From JAKANT01 sp035502095 (GTDB lineage Bacteria > Pseudomonadota > Gammaproteobacteria > Burkholderiales > Burkholderiaceae_F), in contig DATJUX010000044.1 of assembly GCA_035502095.1 (NCBI GenBank), forward strand, positions 62,001-126,000: a DNA stretch of 64,000 bases, written 5' to 3'. Under the pieces are notes generated by a model. That model did no database searches. It was not told the origin of the DNA and saw only the letters and a program-made list of their open reading frames with translations. The first letter of the stretch is position 1. Every line of letters begins with the position of its first letter. Position numbers and translations under genes: made by a program. Below, piece after piece: positions 35,142-44,648 of the stretch.

Positions 35142-36101
35142 TCAGGCAACGGCAGTCCGCCTGCTGCGCATGTTCCACAGCAGGCGCGCGCCATAGCGCA
35201 ACCGTGTGCGATCCCACGGTGTAAACCTCGGCAGCTGATACCGGTCCGAACGCGCCGATGCGGCACCCCACGCCGTCGAGACTGCGGAGGAGAAGCCACA
35301 GCGACGCACCATCTCGACGTGGACTTGGTCGTAGTCCTGACCGGGTGCGCCATTCGGATATGCAAACATTGCGACCCGCTCGCCGAGCAAACCTTGCAGG
35401 TAGTCCTTGCTGGTCCCGATCTCCTCTTCCGCCGCCCGGCGCCCCAGCCGAGTGAGGATCGGATGAGTGACCGTGTGCGCCCCGATCTCCATGCCGAGGT
35501 TGCGCAGTCGTTTGACCTGCTCGGGGCGCATCATCAGTGATCTGGGCTGATCACCGCCGGCCGCGCTCACGATGGCATCGACCGCATCCGCCCGTTCGTC
35601 CGGTTCTAGGTGCTTGATGCGAGGCAAGACCGAATCGATCGCGCGCTGGCGATCCTGAGTCGAAGCAAGTGCGATATCGCCGAGGCCGATCCGCGAGAGG
35701 TCCAATGCATCGGCCCGGCACATCCGGATTGCTTCGATCACCCGGTCGTTCCACATGCACCGCCCGTCAAGGTAGCCGGTCGAGATGAAAAACGTGGCCG
35801 TAAGGCCCAGCCGGTGCAGGATCGGGCCCGCAACTTCCTCGTTGTCGGCGTAGCCGTCGTCGAAGGTGATTGAGAGTGCCCGCGCCGGCAGTCGACCGGC
35901 AAAGAGGGCATCGGTGGCCGCACTCAATGGCAGCACCTTGAACCAGTCCTGCACCCAACGCATCTGCGCCTCGAAGCGAACTGCGTCGGGGTTACCCGCA
36001 AGCAAAGGATCGGGCTGCGGCAGCACGCGGTGGAAGATGAGGATCGTGAGTCGGCCGCGCGGACCCGAGGGTGAAAGCAGTGTCAGTGGAAGCTGCAACA
36101 C
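35142..36101 (-). CDS. Polysaccharide deacetylase family protein
   Basis: A 319-residue NodB-homology (CE4) protein. Catalytic/metal motifs are clear: ALSITFDDGYADN (motif 1, two Asp) and IGAHTVTHPIL (motif 2, HxxxH). It would remove N-acetyl groups from HexNAc in the glycan, or act on a precursor. No evident signal peptide; the N terminus LLSPSGPRGRLTILIFHRV is typical of cytoplasmic/periplasmic NodB enzymes. Ends convergent with the asparagine-synthetase-like gene (32-nt gap) and starts 3 nt after the ligase/polymerase stop. One of three deacetylase domains in the window. Confidence 0.88.
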   Translation of the reverse strand: MLQLPLTLLSPSGPRGRLTILIFHRVLPQPDPLLAGNPDAVRFEAQMRWVQDWFKVLPLSAATDALFAGRLPARALSITFDDGYADNEEVAGPILHRLGLTATFFISTGYLDGRCMWNDRVIEAIRMCRADALDLSRIGLGDIALASTQDRQRAIDSVLPRIKHLEPDERADAVDAIVSAAGGDQPRSLMMRPEQVKRLRNLGMEIGAHTVTHPILTRLGRRAAEEEIGTSKDYLQGLLGERVAMFAYPNGAPGQDYDQVHVEMVRRCGFSSAVSTAWGAASARSDRYQLPRFTPWDRTRLRYGARLLWNMRSRRTAVA

Positions 36102-36104
36102 CGC

Positions 36105-37577
36105 TCAGCGATCTCCACCCGCCGGAGTGCGCCCGGGCCATCGCGCACCCGGACGCATCGGCAGTTCGGACGTTGCGCCACGAACCGCTGGACGGGGGTC
36201 GGTCGCCGGTCGCTTCGGGCCCTGGTGCAACCACGGACCGCGCGAGGCGAGAGAGGAGCCGGTCGTTGCGTTGCTGGATTTCAATGCAAGGCGTATCCGG
36301 TCCAGCGCCCCGGCCAGCATGGCAAGCAGCCACACCTGCACCTCGGTCTTCAGGTAGTCCGCGGTTTGTCCCGCGACCCACACGACGACGATGCCCGCAC
36401 AGCACGCGACCGCAGGCGCTGTCAGATCGAGCGCCACTCCTGCCCGGATGGCGCGTCTGACTTCGAGAATGGCTCGCACGCCCCAGAAAGTCATCCACAA
36501 ATAAAGGATGGCACCCGGTATTCCCTGTTCGACAAGCATCGTCATGAACGTGTTGTGCGATGCACGGGCGGCCTGATCCTGCGTTTCACCCTGCCGGAGC
36601 GTCAGCCACTTGGAGTCCATGTACTGGGGACTCAGTACTGCCGTTCCGCGATGCCCCGCTCCGTGCGGATAGTGCAAAGCCATCTGCAGTTGCGCGTTGA
36701 AAAGGACGATACGGCTCTCGGCACTGCTATCGATATCTTCGGACTGCTCCACCGCGTCCTTGATCGTGAACATCCGCTCGACGAATGTCTTGTCGACCAG
36801 CAGCGTGGCAAGCACGATTCCGAGCGCTGCAGCACCCCAAAACAAGGCGCGGCGCTGTGGCGGCCGCAGGAAGATCAGCACGAACCCTGCTACCAGCACG
36901 CCCAGAAACGCACCGCGGCTGCCGGTAAGAATCAATCCATTCAGGATCAGCGGCATCGCGAGCACGACCACTGCCCTGCGCCAACCGGTTCGCCAGAGGA
37001 AGAGCACGGCTCCGGCGATCACGCCCGTCCCAAGGAACATCCCGAGCGAGTTCGCGTCATCGAGATTCGGTCCGCCCACGCCGTCGAGCCTGCCCTCGGC
37101 CCGGGATGCGTCGTTCATCAGGCACAACAGGCCCAGGAAGAAGCAGCCAATGACATGCACCAGCAGGGTGTCGGCTGCCTGGCGCGGTGTCGTTACAAGG
37201 CGATAGACGATATAGAAGACGATAATGTATTTCGACAGCAGGATCGAAGCGTCGAGGTGGAAATCGGGATCGAGTGCCCATAGCCACTGGATCCAGAACC
37301 AGACGACGAGCACGATCAGGCCGACACCGGGTGCGGTCGAGTACCAGGGCCGGACAGTTTGAGGCAGGTCTTTGCGCTTGATGAAAATGGCCAGCAGCGT
37401 CACGCAGGCCGCGAGCATCGACCAGCGCATGTCGGGAAGCCATGCACCCCACCATCGTGACGGCGGGTGGAGATACACCTCTGCAAGGTACAGATACAGC
37501 CCGTAGATCGGATGACGCACCAGCGCCATGACCACGCAGGCGACATAGAACAGAACGAAGGTCCCTGCGGTGAGCAT
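36105..37577 (-). CDS. O-antigen ligase/polymerase-like protein (XrtA-associated)
   Basis: A 490-residue integral membrane protein with about 11 hydrophobic segments and the large periplasmic loop typical of WaaL/Wzy enzymes, including GHRGTAVLSPQYMDS and RASHNTFMTMLVEQG (the His-containing RASHNTFM motif). It resembles the PEP-CTERM O-ligase family (TIGR03097), which would polymerise or transfer lipid-linked repeat units at the outer face of the inner membrane. The start at 37577 lies 7 nt after the upstream glycosyltransferase stop; the longer open frame reads into that gene and is rejected. Confidence 0.88.
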   Translation of the reverse strand: MLTAGTFVLFYVACVVMALVRHPIYGLYLYLAEVYLHPPSRWWGAWLPDMRWSMLAACVTLLAIFIKRKDLPQTVRPWYSTAPGVGLIVLVVWFWIQWLWALDPDFHLDASILLSKYIIVFYIVYRLVTTPRQAADTLLVHVIGCFFLGLLCLMNDASRAEGRLDGVGGPNLDDANSLGMFLGTGVIAGAVLFLWRTGWRRAVVVLAMPLILNGLILTGSRGAFLGVLVAGFVLIFLRPPQRRALFWGAAALGIVLATLLVDKTFVERMFTIKDAVEQSEDIDSSAESRIVLFNAQLQMALHYPHGAGHRGTAVLSPQYMDSKWLTLRQGETQDQAARASHNTFMTMLVEQGIPGAILYLWMTFWGVRAILEVRRAIRAGVALDLTAPAVACCAGIVVVWVAGQTADYLKTEVQVWLLAMLAGALDRIRLALKSSNATTGSSLASRGPWLHQGPKRPATDPRPAVRGATSELPMRPGARWPGRTPAGGDR

Positions 37578-37584
37578 CTTTCGG

Positions 37585-38892
37585 TCAGCCGTGTGATCGT
37601 GGAGATGCACGCAGGGATGCGCGCGCCTGCTGGAACAATCGCCACTGACCGGCGGACACGGCCGTCCAATCGAAGCGCGCCGCGATCGCACGCACCTCGG
37701 ACCGAGGCAGGCGTGCTGACGCGACCTCCCTGACTGCGGCGGCAACCGCAGCCGGCTCCCTGCCCACGATCATCCGGCCGGCACCGGGCTCATCGAGCAT
37801 CTCACGCGCCGCACCTACGTCCACCGCAACAACGGGCGTCCCGCACGCCAGCGACTCGAGCACGACGTTCGGCCAGCCCTCGCGCAGGGACGTGAGCAGC
37901 AGCGCGTCGACGCTCGAGTAGAGACAAGCGAGTTCACGCTGTGACATGGGAGCAAGGAAATGCACCCGCGCACCGACTCCAAGGCGGCGGCCTAGCGCCT
38001 CGAGATCCGACCGCAGGGGGCCGTCGCCGACTATCGCGAGATGGTAACCCGGCAACTCGGGAAGGGTGCGGACCGCAAGAGCCTGGTCCTTCTCCGGGAC
38101 GAGATTCCCGACCGAAGCCAATAGCGGGCCCGATGGCAACCCGAGGCGCCGGCGCGACTGCACCGGGTCTTCGGCGCGAAAGACGTCGAGATCGACGCCG
38201 TTGCGCAAGGTATGAATCTTCGCGCCATCGACTCCGAGTTCGATCAACGCACGGCGCAGGCCGTCGGAGACCGCGATGACCGCTGCAGCGCCACGCGCCG
38301 CACCGAGGATCTGCTCTGCCGGCCCCGGCGTCCTGGCAAGCACGTTGACATCCGTGCCGCGCGCGGTGATCAAGTACGGTTTGCCGAACCGCCGGGCGAG
38401 CAATGCGGCCGCCACCCCGTCAGGGTAGAAGTAGTGGGCGTCGATGATGTCCGGCGACCATCCCGACTGACTCCACGCGTCAAGGATCGGTGCGGCTGAC
38501 CGGGCCATGCTCCATGGTTGTACGCGCACTCCGACCTTCGGCAGCATCAGGTACCGCGGGTAGGCCGCGAGCACCTTGCCGTCGATTCGTGTTTCCTGCT
38601 CGGCGGTTGCGGCAAACGCGGCATAGCGCCCAAAGCGCCTGGAGCGGAATGGAAACCAGGGGACCGGCGCAATGACGCGCGCGTCGACGTCGAACGCCTC
38701 GATCAGCTTGCGCAACCGCGTTTCGACGAAGATGCCGTGCCTCGGCCTGATCAGGCTTGGAAAAAGCGACGAAAAGGTAAGAACGCGCAGTGGCGCCTGC
38801 TCGTCTGCAAGAACAGGCGCGAGACGACGATTCGCCTGCGGTTCAGCCGCAGATGAAACGGTGTGCGACGAAGGTGCGGTCGCCAAGGTCAT
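37585..38892 (-). CDS. Glycosyltransferase family 4 (group 1)
   Basis: A 435-residue GT-B glycosyltransferase. The acceptor half has TFSSLFPSLIRPRHGIFVETR and DIIDAHYFYPDG; the donor half has TLRNGVDLDVF, LASVGNLVPEKDQ, and the EX7E motif in TSLREGWPNVVLESLACG (E...E). It should extend the repeat unit in the cytoplasm. The start ATG 38892 is 43 nt after the sugar dehydrogenase stop; its upstream has no clear ribosome site. Donor specificity cannot be read. Confidence 0.9.
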   Translation of the reverse strand: MTLATAPSSHTVSSAAEPQANRRLAPVLADEQAPLRVLTFSSLFPSLIRPRHGIFVETRLRKLIEAFDVDARVIAPVPWFPFRSRRFGRYAAFAATAEQETRIDGKVLAAYPRYLMLPKVGVRVQPWSMARSAAPILDAWSQSGWSPDIIDAHYFYPDGVAAALLARRFGKPYLITARGTDVNVLARTPGPAEQILGAARGAAAVIAVSDGLRRALIELGVDGAKIHTLRNGVDLDVFRAEDPVQSRRRLGLPSGPLLASVGNLVPEKDQALAVRTLPELPGYHLAIVGDGPLRSDLEALGRRLGVGARVHFLAPMSQRELACLYSSVDALLLTSLREGWPNVVLESLACGTPVVAVDVGAAREMLDEPGAGRMIVGREPAAVAAAVREVASARLPRSEVRAIAARFDWTAVSAGQWRLFQQARASLRASPRSHG

Positions 38893-38935
38893 GGGAGGAC
38901 ACACGAGCCGGCGTCTGTCAATCGAAATGGCCGGC

Positions 38936-40255
38936 CTAGTTCCAGGCAAGCCCGCTGTACGCGGCGCGCAGGCCCGTCCGCCCGCCGATGTTCACCAGGT
39001 CGATGACAACCTGGTCTTCGCGCGCATGGTGCTTAAGTGCCTCGATCGTCTTCTTGTCGTTCAGTCCGACGACCAGCACCTCGGACTCCGCGATGACCGG
39101 TTCCAGATCGCGCCGAATCAGACCGCCGATGTGAGGTAAATGGCTTTCGATGAACTTGCGATTCGCACCAAGCAAGTTCGAGAGGTGAACCTCGGGGTCG
39201 TACACGAGGAGCGAAAGCCCCTTGCCGAGCAGGTGTTCAGCCAGCAATACCAGCGGGCTCTCGCGCAGGTCGTCGGTGCCGGTCTTGAAAGCGAGGCCGA
39301 GCATGCCGACACGGCGTTTCCCGGTCTCCAGGACCTTGGCAATCGCGGCGTCGAGATGCACACGATTCGAGGGCAGGATCCCCGCGTGCATCGGCAACTC
39401 GATATCCCGCCGCTTGGCGAGATAGAGCGTCGCCCGCAGATCCTTCGGCAGGCAGGAACCGCCGAAAGCGAACCCAGGCTTCAGGTAGGCCTTGGAAATG
39501 TTGAGTTGGGTGTCCCGGCAGACCAGGTCCATGACCTGGTATGGATCGACGCCAAGTGCCGCACACAGGCGTGCGGTTTCGTTGGCGAACGTGATCTTCA
39601 GCGCGTGAAAATTGTTGCAGCAATATTTGACCATCTCGGCGGCACGGATCGACGTCACGTGGAAGTCGCACGGAAGATGACCGAATACCGACTTCAGTTG
39701 ATGCACCGGCTCATCGTCGTTGGCACCGACGATCGTGAATGGCGGATTGTCGTAGTCGCGAATCGAAGTCCCTTCGCGCAGGAACTCCGGCTGAAAGCAG
39801 ACAAAGAACTCGTGGCCCTCGCGCTTGCCCGAAGCCCTCTCGAGGATGGGCCGCAGGGTGTCCTCGACCGTGCCCGGAACCAGCGTTGACCTGAAAACAA
39901 ACGTGTGCGGACGATCCAATTTCTGCAACGTCGTGCCCAGCTGCTCGGCCAGTCGCAGAATCGCTGATTGGTCCTGGCTTCCGTTTGCTGCCGAGGGCGT
40001 GCCGACGCATATCAGCGACATTTCGCTGTCGCGCAGTGCCTGCGCCGCATCGCTCGTCACACTGACGCGGCCGCTTGCCACGACCTTCGCCATCAGTTCG
40101 ACCATGCCCTCTTCCACCACAGGTGTCCGACCGTCGGCGATCAACTGCATCTTCGCCGGGTCAAGATCGACGCCGATTACGCGATGCCCCTCGCGTGCAA
40201 GACAGGCGAGGGAGACCGCGCCTACGTAACCGAGTCCGAAGATGCTGATATTCAT
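38936..40255 (-). CDS. Nucleotide-sugar 6-dehydrogenase, GDP-mannose dehydrogenase (AlgD)-like
   Basis: A 439-residue UDP-glucose/GDP-mannose 6-dehydrogenase. The N terminus ISIFGLGYVGAVSLACLAREGH resembles AlgD; Cys of the active site is in GFAFGGSCLPKDLR. It makes a nucleotide-uronic acid, most likely GDP-mannuronate or UDP-glucuronate, for the exopolysaccharide. The ATG overlaps the upstream glycosyltransferase stop by 4 nt. Different branch from the TviB-type enzyme at 3.2 kb, so the glycan probably contains two kinds of uronic acid. AlgD versus UDP-glucose substrate is not certain. Confidence 0.9.
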   Translation of the reverse strand: MNISIFGLGYVGAVSLACLAREGHRVIGVDLDPAKMQLIADGRTPVVEEGMVELMAKVVASGRVSVTSDAAQALRDSEMSLICVGTPSAANGSQDQSAILRLAEQLGTTLQKLDRPHTFVFRSTLVPGTVEDTLRPILERASGKREGHEFFVCFQPEFLREGTSIRDYDNPPFTIVGANDDEPVHQLKSVFGHLPCDFHVTSIRAAEMVKYCCNNFHALKITFANETARLCAALGVDPYQVMDLVCRDTQLNISKAYLKPGFAFGGSCLPKDLRATLYLAKRRDIELPMHAGILPSNRVHLDAAIAKVLETGKRRVGMLGLAFKTGTDDLRESPLVLLAEHLLGKGLSLLVYDPEVHLSNLLGANRKFIESHLPHIGGLIRRDLEPVIAESEVLVVGLNDKKTIEALKHHAREDQVVIDLVNIGGRTGLRAAYSGLAWN

Positions 40256-41472
40256 GAGACCTGTGGATGAGGGATTCGATCGGAGGTTGCCTGGGCGAGG
40301 CATCGGTCGATGATGCCGTCCAGGCGCTTCATGGAACTCGCCCACGCGTGATGCGAAAGCACGCGCGCGCGAGCCGCGCCGGCGAGGCGCGCGCGTTCGG
40401 CGGGGTCTTCGAGCAGTCGCAAGACCGCATCGCGATACTGCTCGGGCGTCTCGGCCACCAGCAGGTGTTCGCCGGCGATCGCATCCACGCCTCCGGCCGC
40501 GACCCGGCTCGACACGACCGGAACGCCCATCGCCATCGATTCGAGGATCTTGTTCTGCGTGCCGCGCGCGATCGCCAGCGGAGCAATCGTGACCGCGGAC
40601 CGCGTGACGTAGGGCTGAACCTTTGGCACCGAGCCGGTCACGACGACGCCCGGCAGCTCGCCGAGGCTGCGTACCGAGGGCGGAGGATCCGCGCCGACGA
40701 TCGCGAGCTTCAGCTCGGGCCGCCGTGCACGCAGCAGCGGCAATACTTGCCGGCAGAACCAGAACATCCCCTGCTGGTTCGGGTAGTAGTCCATGCGTCC
40801 GATGAAGCAGATCGTGTCCGGGTCGTAGTGCTCGCCCGCCGGAGCGAATGCCTGCGCGTCGACTCCGTTCGGGAACCAGTCGCTCGGCGTGTCGACTCCG
40901 TACGAGCGCAGCGTCTCCCACTCGGCCGAGGTCGTGGCGGTACAGAAATCGAACGCGCGGGCAAGGCGCCTCTCCTCTGCCTGCAGCCGCCAGCCCTCCC
41001 AGCGATAACCGAGCGAGAGTGGAAACGGCTTGTACTGCGCGTATTCGAACCACTTCTGCGAGTCCATGTCGCCGAAATCGAGGATCTTCAGTACGTCGCG
41101 CACGTGCGCTACGTAGTGCGCGACCGACGAACAATGAACGAAGATCAGATCGAAGCGACGCTGCGCGAGCAACCGTCGCACCGTGCCGGCCAGCCGCGAG
41201 CTGTGGAAATACGAGGCGGACGCCGTGATGGGCGTCGGCAGGGTCGCGATCATCCGCAAAGTCTGCACGCGGTCATCGACCGTGATCACGTGGAACTCGG
41301 CGCAGTACGGCGCGATACCTTGCGCTTCGGCGGCCTCCGCCGGCGAACGTGCAAGGGAACACACCACCACGTCGTGCGACTGCGCGAGGTGCCGGATCAT
41401 GTTGAAGGGGCGGATCTTCCCGCCACGCTTCGGCGGGTACGGGAAGCGGTGACAGAGGTACAGGATCCTCAT
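40252..41472 (-). CDS. XrtA/PEP-CTERM-associated glycosyltransferase, TIGR03087 (stp1) type
   Basis: A 406-residue GT-B glycosyltransferase. It starts ILYLCHRFPYPPKRGGKIR and carries the family segments DFGDMDSQKWFEYA, TWFPNGVD-like SDWFPNGVDAQ, CFIGRMDYYPN and RGTQNKILESMAMGVPVV (the second acidic pair of EX7E). These match the PEP-CTERM stp1 family. It would add a sugar to the growing repeat unit. ATG 41472 overlaps the asparagine synthase stop by 4 nt; the extended frame upstream runs into that gene. Confidence 0.93.
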   Translation of the reverse strand: MRILYLCHRFPYPPKRGGKIRPFNMIRHLAQSHDVVVCSLARSPAEAAEAQGIAPYCAEFHVITVDDRVQTLRMIATLPTPITASASYFHSSRLAGTVRRLLAQRRFDLIFVHCSSVAHYVAHVRDVLKILDFGDMDSQKWFEYAQYKPFPLSLGYRWEGWRLQAEERRLARAFDFCTATTSAEWETLRSYGVDTPSDWFPNGVDAQAFAPAGEHYDPDTICFIGRMDYYPNQQGMFWFCRQVLPLLRARRPELKLAIVGADPPPSVRSLGELPGVVVTGSVPKVQPYVTRSAVTIAPLAIARGTQNKILESMAMGVPVVSSRVAAGGVDAIAGEHLLVAETPEQYRDAVLRLLEDPAERARLAGAARARVLSHHAWASSMKRLDGIIDRCLAQATSDRIPHPQVS

Positions 41473-43394
41473 GCGACCGCTTCCTTCAGTTCCTCGGCCA
41501 CGTCGTTCGAAGCGCGCCGGTCCAGATAGACCCGACACCAGATCTCGAGGTTGAGCAAAGCGAGCAACCTGTCGGTGCCGTCGATGCGGCTTGCGCGATG
41601 GTCTTCGATCAACTGCGCCACCGGCCCATGGTTCAGGAGGCCGCGCGCCTGCAGGCTCTCGCCCGAGAGGGCACCCGCAAGCATCTCCGACAGTGCGCCC
41701 TTCATCCAGGCCCCCATCGGCGCGCCAAAGCCACGTTTGGCCCGATACAGGATGTCGTGCGGCAGGACGTCCGCCAGCGCTCTCTTCAGCAATGCCTTCA
41801 GTTCACCGCCGGCGACCTTGATCGATGCCGGAACCTGCCCCGCGAGTTCCACCAGTTCGTGGTCGAGAAGCGGCACCCTGCATTCGAGCGACGTCGCCAT
41901 CGTCATCTTGTCGGTGAGCAGGAGCAGATCGTCGGGAAGTTGCGTGTGCGCATCGACCGCGAACATGCGTGCCAGCGCGTCGTCGCCGGAGGCCGCCTCG
42001 AACGCCGTCCCGATCGCGTCGAATCGCCGCCGGGGCGGATTCCTCATCAACCGCGCCGCCTCGTCCGCACCGAACACGCCGACGTACGAGCGATAGCGCT
42101 CGGTGAACGGCTGTTCGGCAGCGCCGAGGAAATTCTTCGCCAGCCGCGCGTAGTTCAGCCATTTCGAGTGGCGGTCGCTCGGCAGCTGCTTCGCCAGGCG
42201 CGCCGCGCCACGCTTTGCCGCGGCAGGCAGCCAGTTCAGATACCGCATGTAGTGCTCGCCGAGGTAGCGCCGATAGCCCCCGAAGAGTTCGTCGCCACCC
42301 ACGCCCGAGAGGATCACCTTCACATCCCGGCGCGCAAACTCCGCCACCAGATAGGTCGTGATGAACGCGCTGTCGGCAATCGGTTCGTCCATGTGCCAGA
42401 GCAGCTTCGGCAGCAACTGCACGACGTCGGGTCGGACCAGGATCTCGTGGTGGTCCGTCCTGAAGAGCTGCGCGACCTGTCGTGCCGGGTCCAACTCGTT
42501 GTAGAAGCGCTCGGCCGCCCCACCCTCGAACCCGATCGAGTAGGTCTTGACCGGATCCTGACTGTGGCGCGCCATGAACGCGAGCACGGTGCTCGAATCG
42601 ATCCCGCCCGACAAAAAGGCGCCGATCGGGACATCGCTGACCATCTGCATGCGGACCGATTCTTCCAGCCGGTCACGGACCCGCCGCGCCCATTGCTCCG
42701 GCCGCATTCCTTGCACGACCGTCGTCGATGGCTGCCAGTACGAATCGATCCTCATGCCTGCGGGCGACAGCTTCATTACGGACGCGATCGGCAGCTTGCG
42801 GATTCCCCGCAGCATGCACAACGGCGCGGGCACGTAACCAAGCTCGAGATACGAAGCGAGAGCCGCCGGATCGATTTCAGCCGTCAAGCCCGGCAGTTCG
42901 AGCAGAGCCTTCGCCTCCGATGCGAAGGCGACGCGCCGGCCGTCGTTGGCGTAGTAGATCGGCTTGATGCCCAGGCGGTCGCGACCGACCAGAAGCGTCT
43001 GCGCACGCGCGTCCCAAAGAGCGAACCCGAACATGCCGTTGAGCCGGGTAACGAAGCCCTCGCCCCACTCTGCGTAGCCATGCAGCACGACTTCGCTGTC
43101 GGAATGCGTCTTGAAAAGATGTCCTTTCGCTTCCAGACTCTGGCGCAGTTCGCGGAAGTTGTAGATCTCGCCGTTGCAGACGACTACCAGCGATCCGTCC
43201 TCGTTGGCGATCGGCTGGTGCCCTCCGGCCAGATCGATGATCGACAGCCGCCGCATGCCGATCGCGCATCGGCCGTCGCCAAAAGCACCTTCGTCGTCGG
43301 GCCCACGATGAACGGTGACCCGGCCCATTCTCGCGAGCAAATCGACGCGCGCGGGCGTCCCGTCGAGTTGATAGATGCCATGAATCCCGCACAT
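41469..43394 (-). CDS. Asparagine synthase (glutamine-hydrolysing) family amidotransferase
   Basis: A full 641-residue AsnB-type enzyme with active N-terminal glutaminase (MCGIHG, Cys2) and synthetase PPi loop LSGGIDSSTV (about 261-270), plus GVGGDELFGGYRRY. In EPS loci such enzymes are thought to amidate carboxyl groups of uronic acids (as WbpS with GalNAcA in Pseudomonas O6). It is the middle of the glycosyltransferase run, with a 6-nt gap to the upstream gene and a 4-nt overlap downstream. Possibly TIGR03108 or a close relative. Substrate inferred only. Confidence 0.9.
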   Translation of the reverse strand: MCGIHGIYQLDGTPARVDLLARMGRVTVHRGPDDEGAFGDGRCAIGMRRLSIIDLAGGHQPIANEDGSLVVVCNGEIYNFRELRQSLEAKGHLFKTHSDSEVVLHGYAEWGEGFVTRLNGMFGFALWDARAQTLLVGRDRLGIKPIYYANDGRRVAFASEAKALLELPGLTAEIDPAALASYLELGYVPAPLCMLRGIRKLPIASVMKLSPAGMRIDSYWQPSTTVVQGMRPEQWARRVRDRLEESVRMQMVSDVPIGAFLSGGIDSSTVLAFMARHSQDPVKTYSIGFEGGAAERFYNELDPARQVAQLFRTDHHEILVRPDVVQLLPKLLWHMDEPIADSAFITTYLVAEFARRDVKVILSGVGGDELFGGYRRYLGEHYMRYLNWLPAAAKRGAARLAKQLPSDRHSKWLNYARLAKNFLGAAEQPFTERYRSYVGVFGADEAARLMRNPPRRRFDAIGTAFEAASGDDALARMFAVDAHTQLPDDLLLLTDKMTMATSLECRVPLLDHELVELAGQVPASIKVAGGELKALLKRALADVLPHDILYRAKRGFGAPMGAWMKGALSEMLAGALSGESLQARGLLNHGPVAQLIEDHRASRIDGTDRLLALLNLEIWCRVYLDRRASNDVAEELKEAVA

Positions 43395-43400
43395 CGCGAC

Positions 43401-44639
43401 CTAGCCCCTTGCCGCCGCCAGCGCCTCGTGGCGGCGCGCGAGCACTCGTGAATAGACGCTCGTGTAGCGCGCGACGGACCTGGCCCAGGTTCGCTCGCTC
43501 TCGACGAATGACCGTGCTCGCAGCTTCATGCGCTGCCACTCGCCGCGGCGCGCCAGCACTTCGCTCAGGATCCGCGCCAGGGCGTTCGCGTCACCCGCAG
43601 GAAACAGGAATCCCGTCTCGCCGTCGCGCACGAGTTCGCGGTGCCCGCCGACGTCGGAAGCGACGAAGATCCGGCCTTGTGCCATCGCTTCGAGCGGTTT
43701 GAGCGGCGTGACGATTTCGGTCAGACGAATCGACCGGCGCGGATACGCGAGCACATCAATGAGGTTGTAATAGCGCGCCACATCCGCATGCGGAACGCGA
43801 CCAGAGAAGACAACGCGTTCGGAGAGTCCGAGCTGGCCCGCCTGCGCACGCAGCGCCTGCTCCTGAGGGCCGCCGCCGACCAGCAGCACACGCGTGTCTG
43901 GCTGCTGCTTGACGAGTAGCGCCACCGCGTCGAGCAACAAGTCCAGCCCCTCGTAGCCATAGAACGATCCGGCGAACCCGATCACGGTCGCTCCGTCCAG
44001 TCCGAGTCGGCGCCGAAGATCGCCATCGGCGGGTGTGTCGAACGCGAAGGCCTTCACGTCCACGGCGTTCGGGATCACGGTCACGGCGTCGGCGTCGATT
44101 CCGCGTGCCGCGATGTCGGTGCGCAGTCCCTCGCAGATGGTCGTGATGGCATCCGCCCGCTTCAGCGCAAACGTCTCCAGCGCGCGCGAAGCACGATAGC
44201 GCGCGCTTCCCGCGCGCGTGCTGCCGTGATCGACCGCGGCGTCCTCCCAGGACGCACGCATCTCGTACACGAGCGGCAGGCTGTGCCGGCGGGCGACCGA
44301 CAAGGCAGGCAGCGCATTGAGCACCGGCGAGTGCGCATGGAGCACGTCCGGCCGCAGCTGCTCCACGAGCTCTTCGAGCCGAAGTGCCGTCGCTCGCATT
44401 TCGTCGACATATCCGCCCACCGCCGGCACGCGCGACCGCCACCCTGGAACGAATGGGGTGCGATGAAACGTCCAGCCGTCGGCGACTTCGACGGACAACG
44501 CAGAGACGCCTTGGCGTGGCGTCGTGAGATGAATCGTCTCCCAGCCGAGATTGCGCTGCTCGCGCAGGATCGCCGCCGTACGGAAACTGTAGCCGCTGTG
44601 CAGCGGCAACGAGTGGTCAAGGATGTGCAGGATGCGCAT
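43401..44639 (-). CDS. XrtA-associated glycosyltransferase, Daro_2409 type (TIGR04063)
   Basis: A 412-residue GT-B glycosyltransferase beginning ILHILDHSLPLHSGYSFRT, the hallmark start of this exosortase A family. Further matches are DVLHAHSPVLNALPAL, VIPNAVDVKAF, GFAGSFYGYEGLDLLLDA and the acidic pair in LTEIVTPLKPLEAMAQG. It would transfer one sugar of the repeat unit. It lies 9 nt after the TIGR03108-like amidotransferase and 6 nt before the next one, so it is flanked by asparagine synthases on both sides. Donor sugar unknown. Confidence 0.93.
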   Translation of the reverse strand: MRILHILDHSLPLHSGYSFRTAAILREQRNLGWETIHLTTPRQGVSALSVEVADGWTFHRTPFVPGWRSRVPAVGGYVDEMRATALRLEELVEQLRPDVLHAHSPVLNALPALSVARRHSLPLVYEMRASWEDAAVDHGSTRAGSARYRASRALETFALKRADAITTICEGLRTDIAARGIDADAVTVIPNAVDVKAFAFDTPADGDLRRRLGLDGATVIGFAGSFYGYEGLDLLLDAVALLVKQQPDTRVLLVGGGPQEQALRAQAGQLGLSERVVFSGRVPHADVARYYNLIDVLAYPRRSIRLTEIVTPLKPLEAMAQGRIFVASDVGGHRELVRDGETGFLFPAGDANALARILSEVLARRGEWQRMKLRARSFVESERTWARSVARYTSVYSRVLARRHEALAAARG

Positions 44640-44648
44640 CTCGTCGCG

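Noticed and set aside
41598..43451. Long plus-strand open frame (617 codons) opposite the asparagine synthase
   Set aside because: Shadow frame; low-complexity Arg/His-rich product; the opposite strand encodes an intact AsnB family enzyme.
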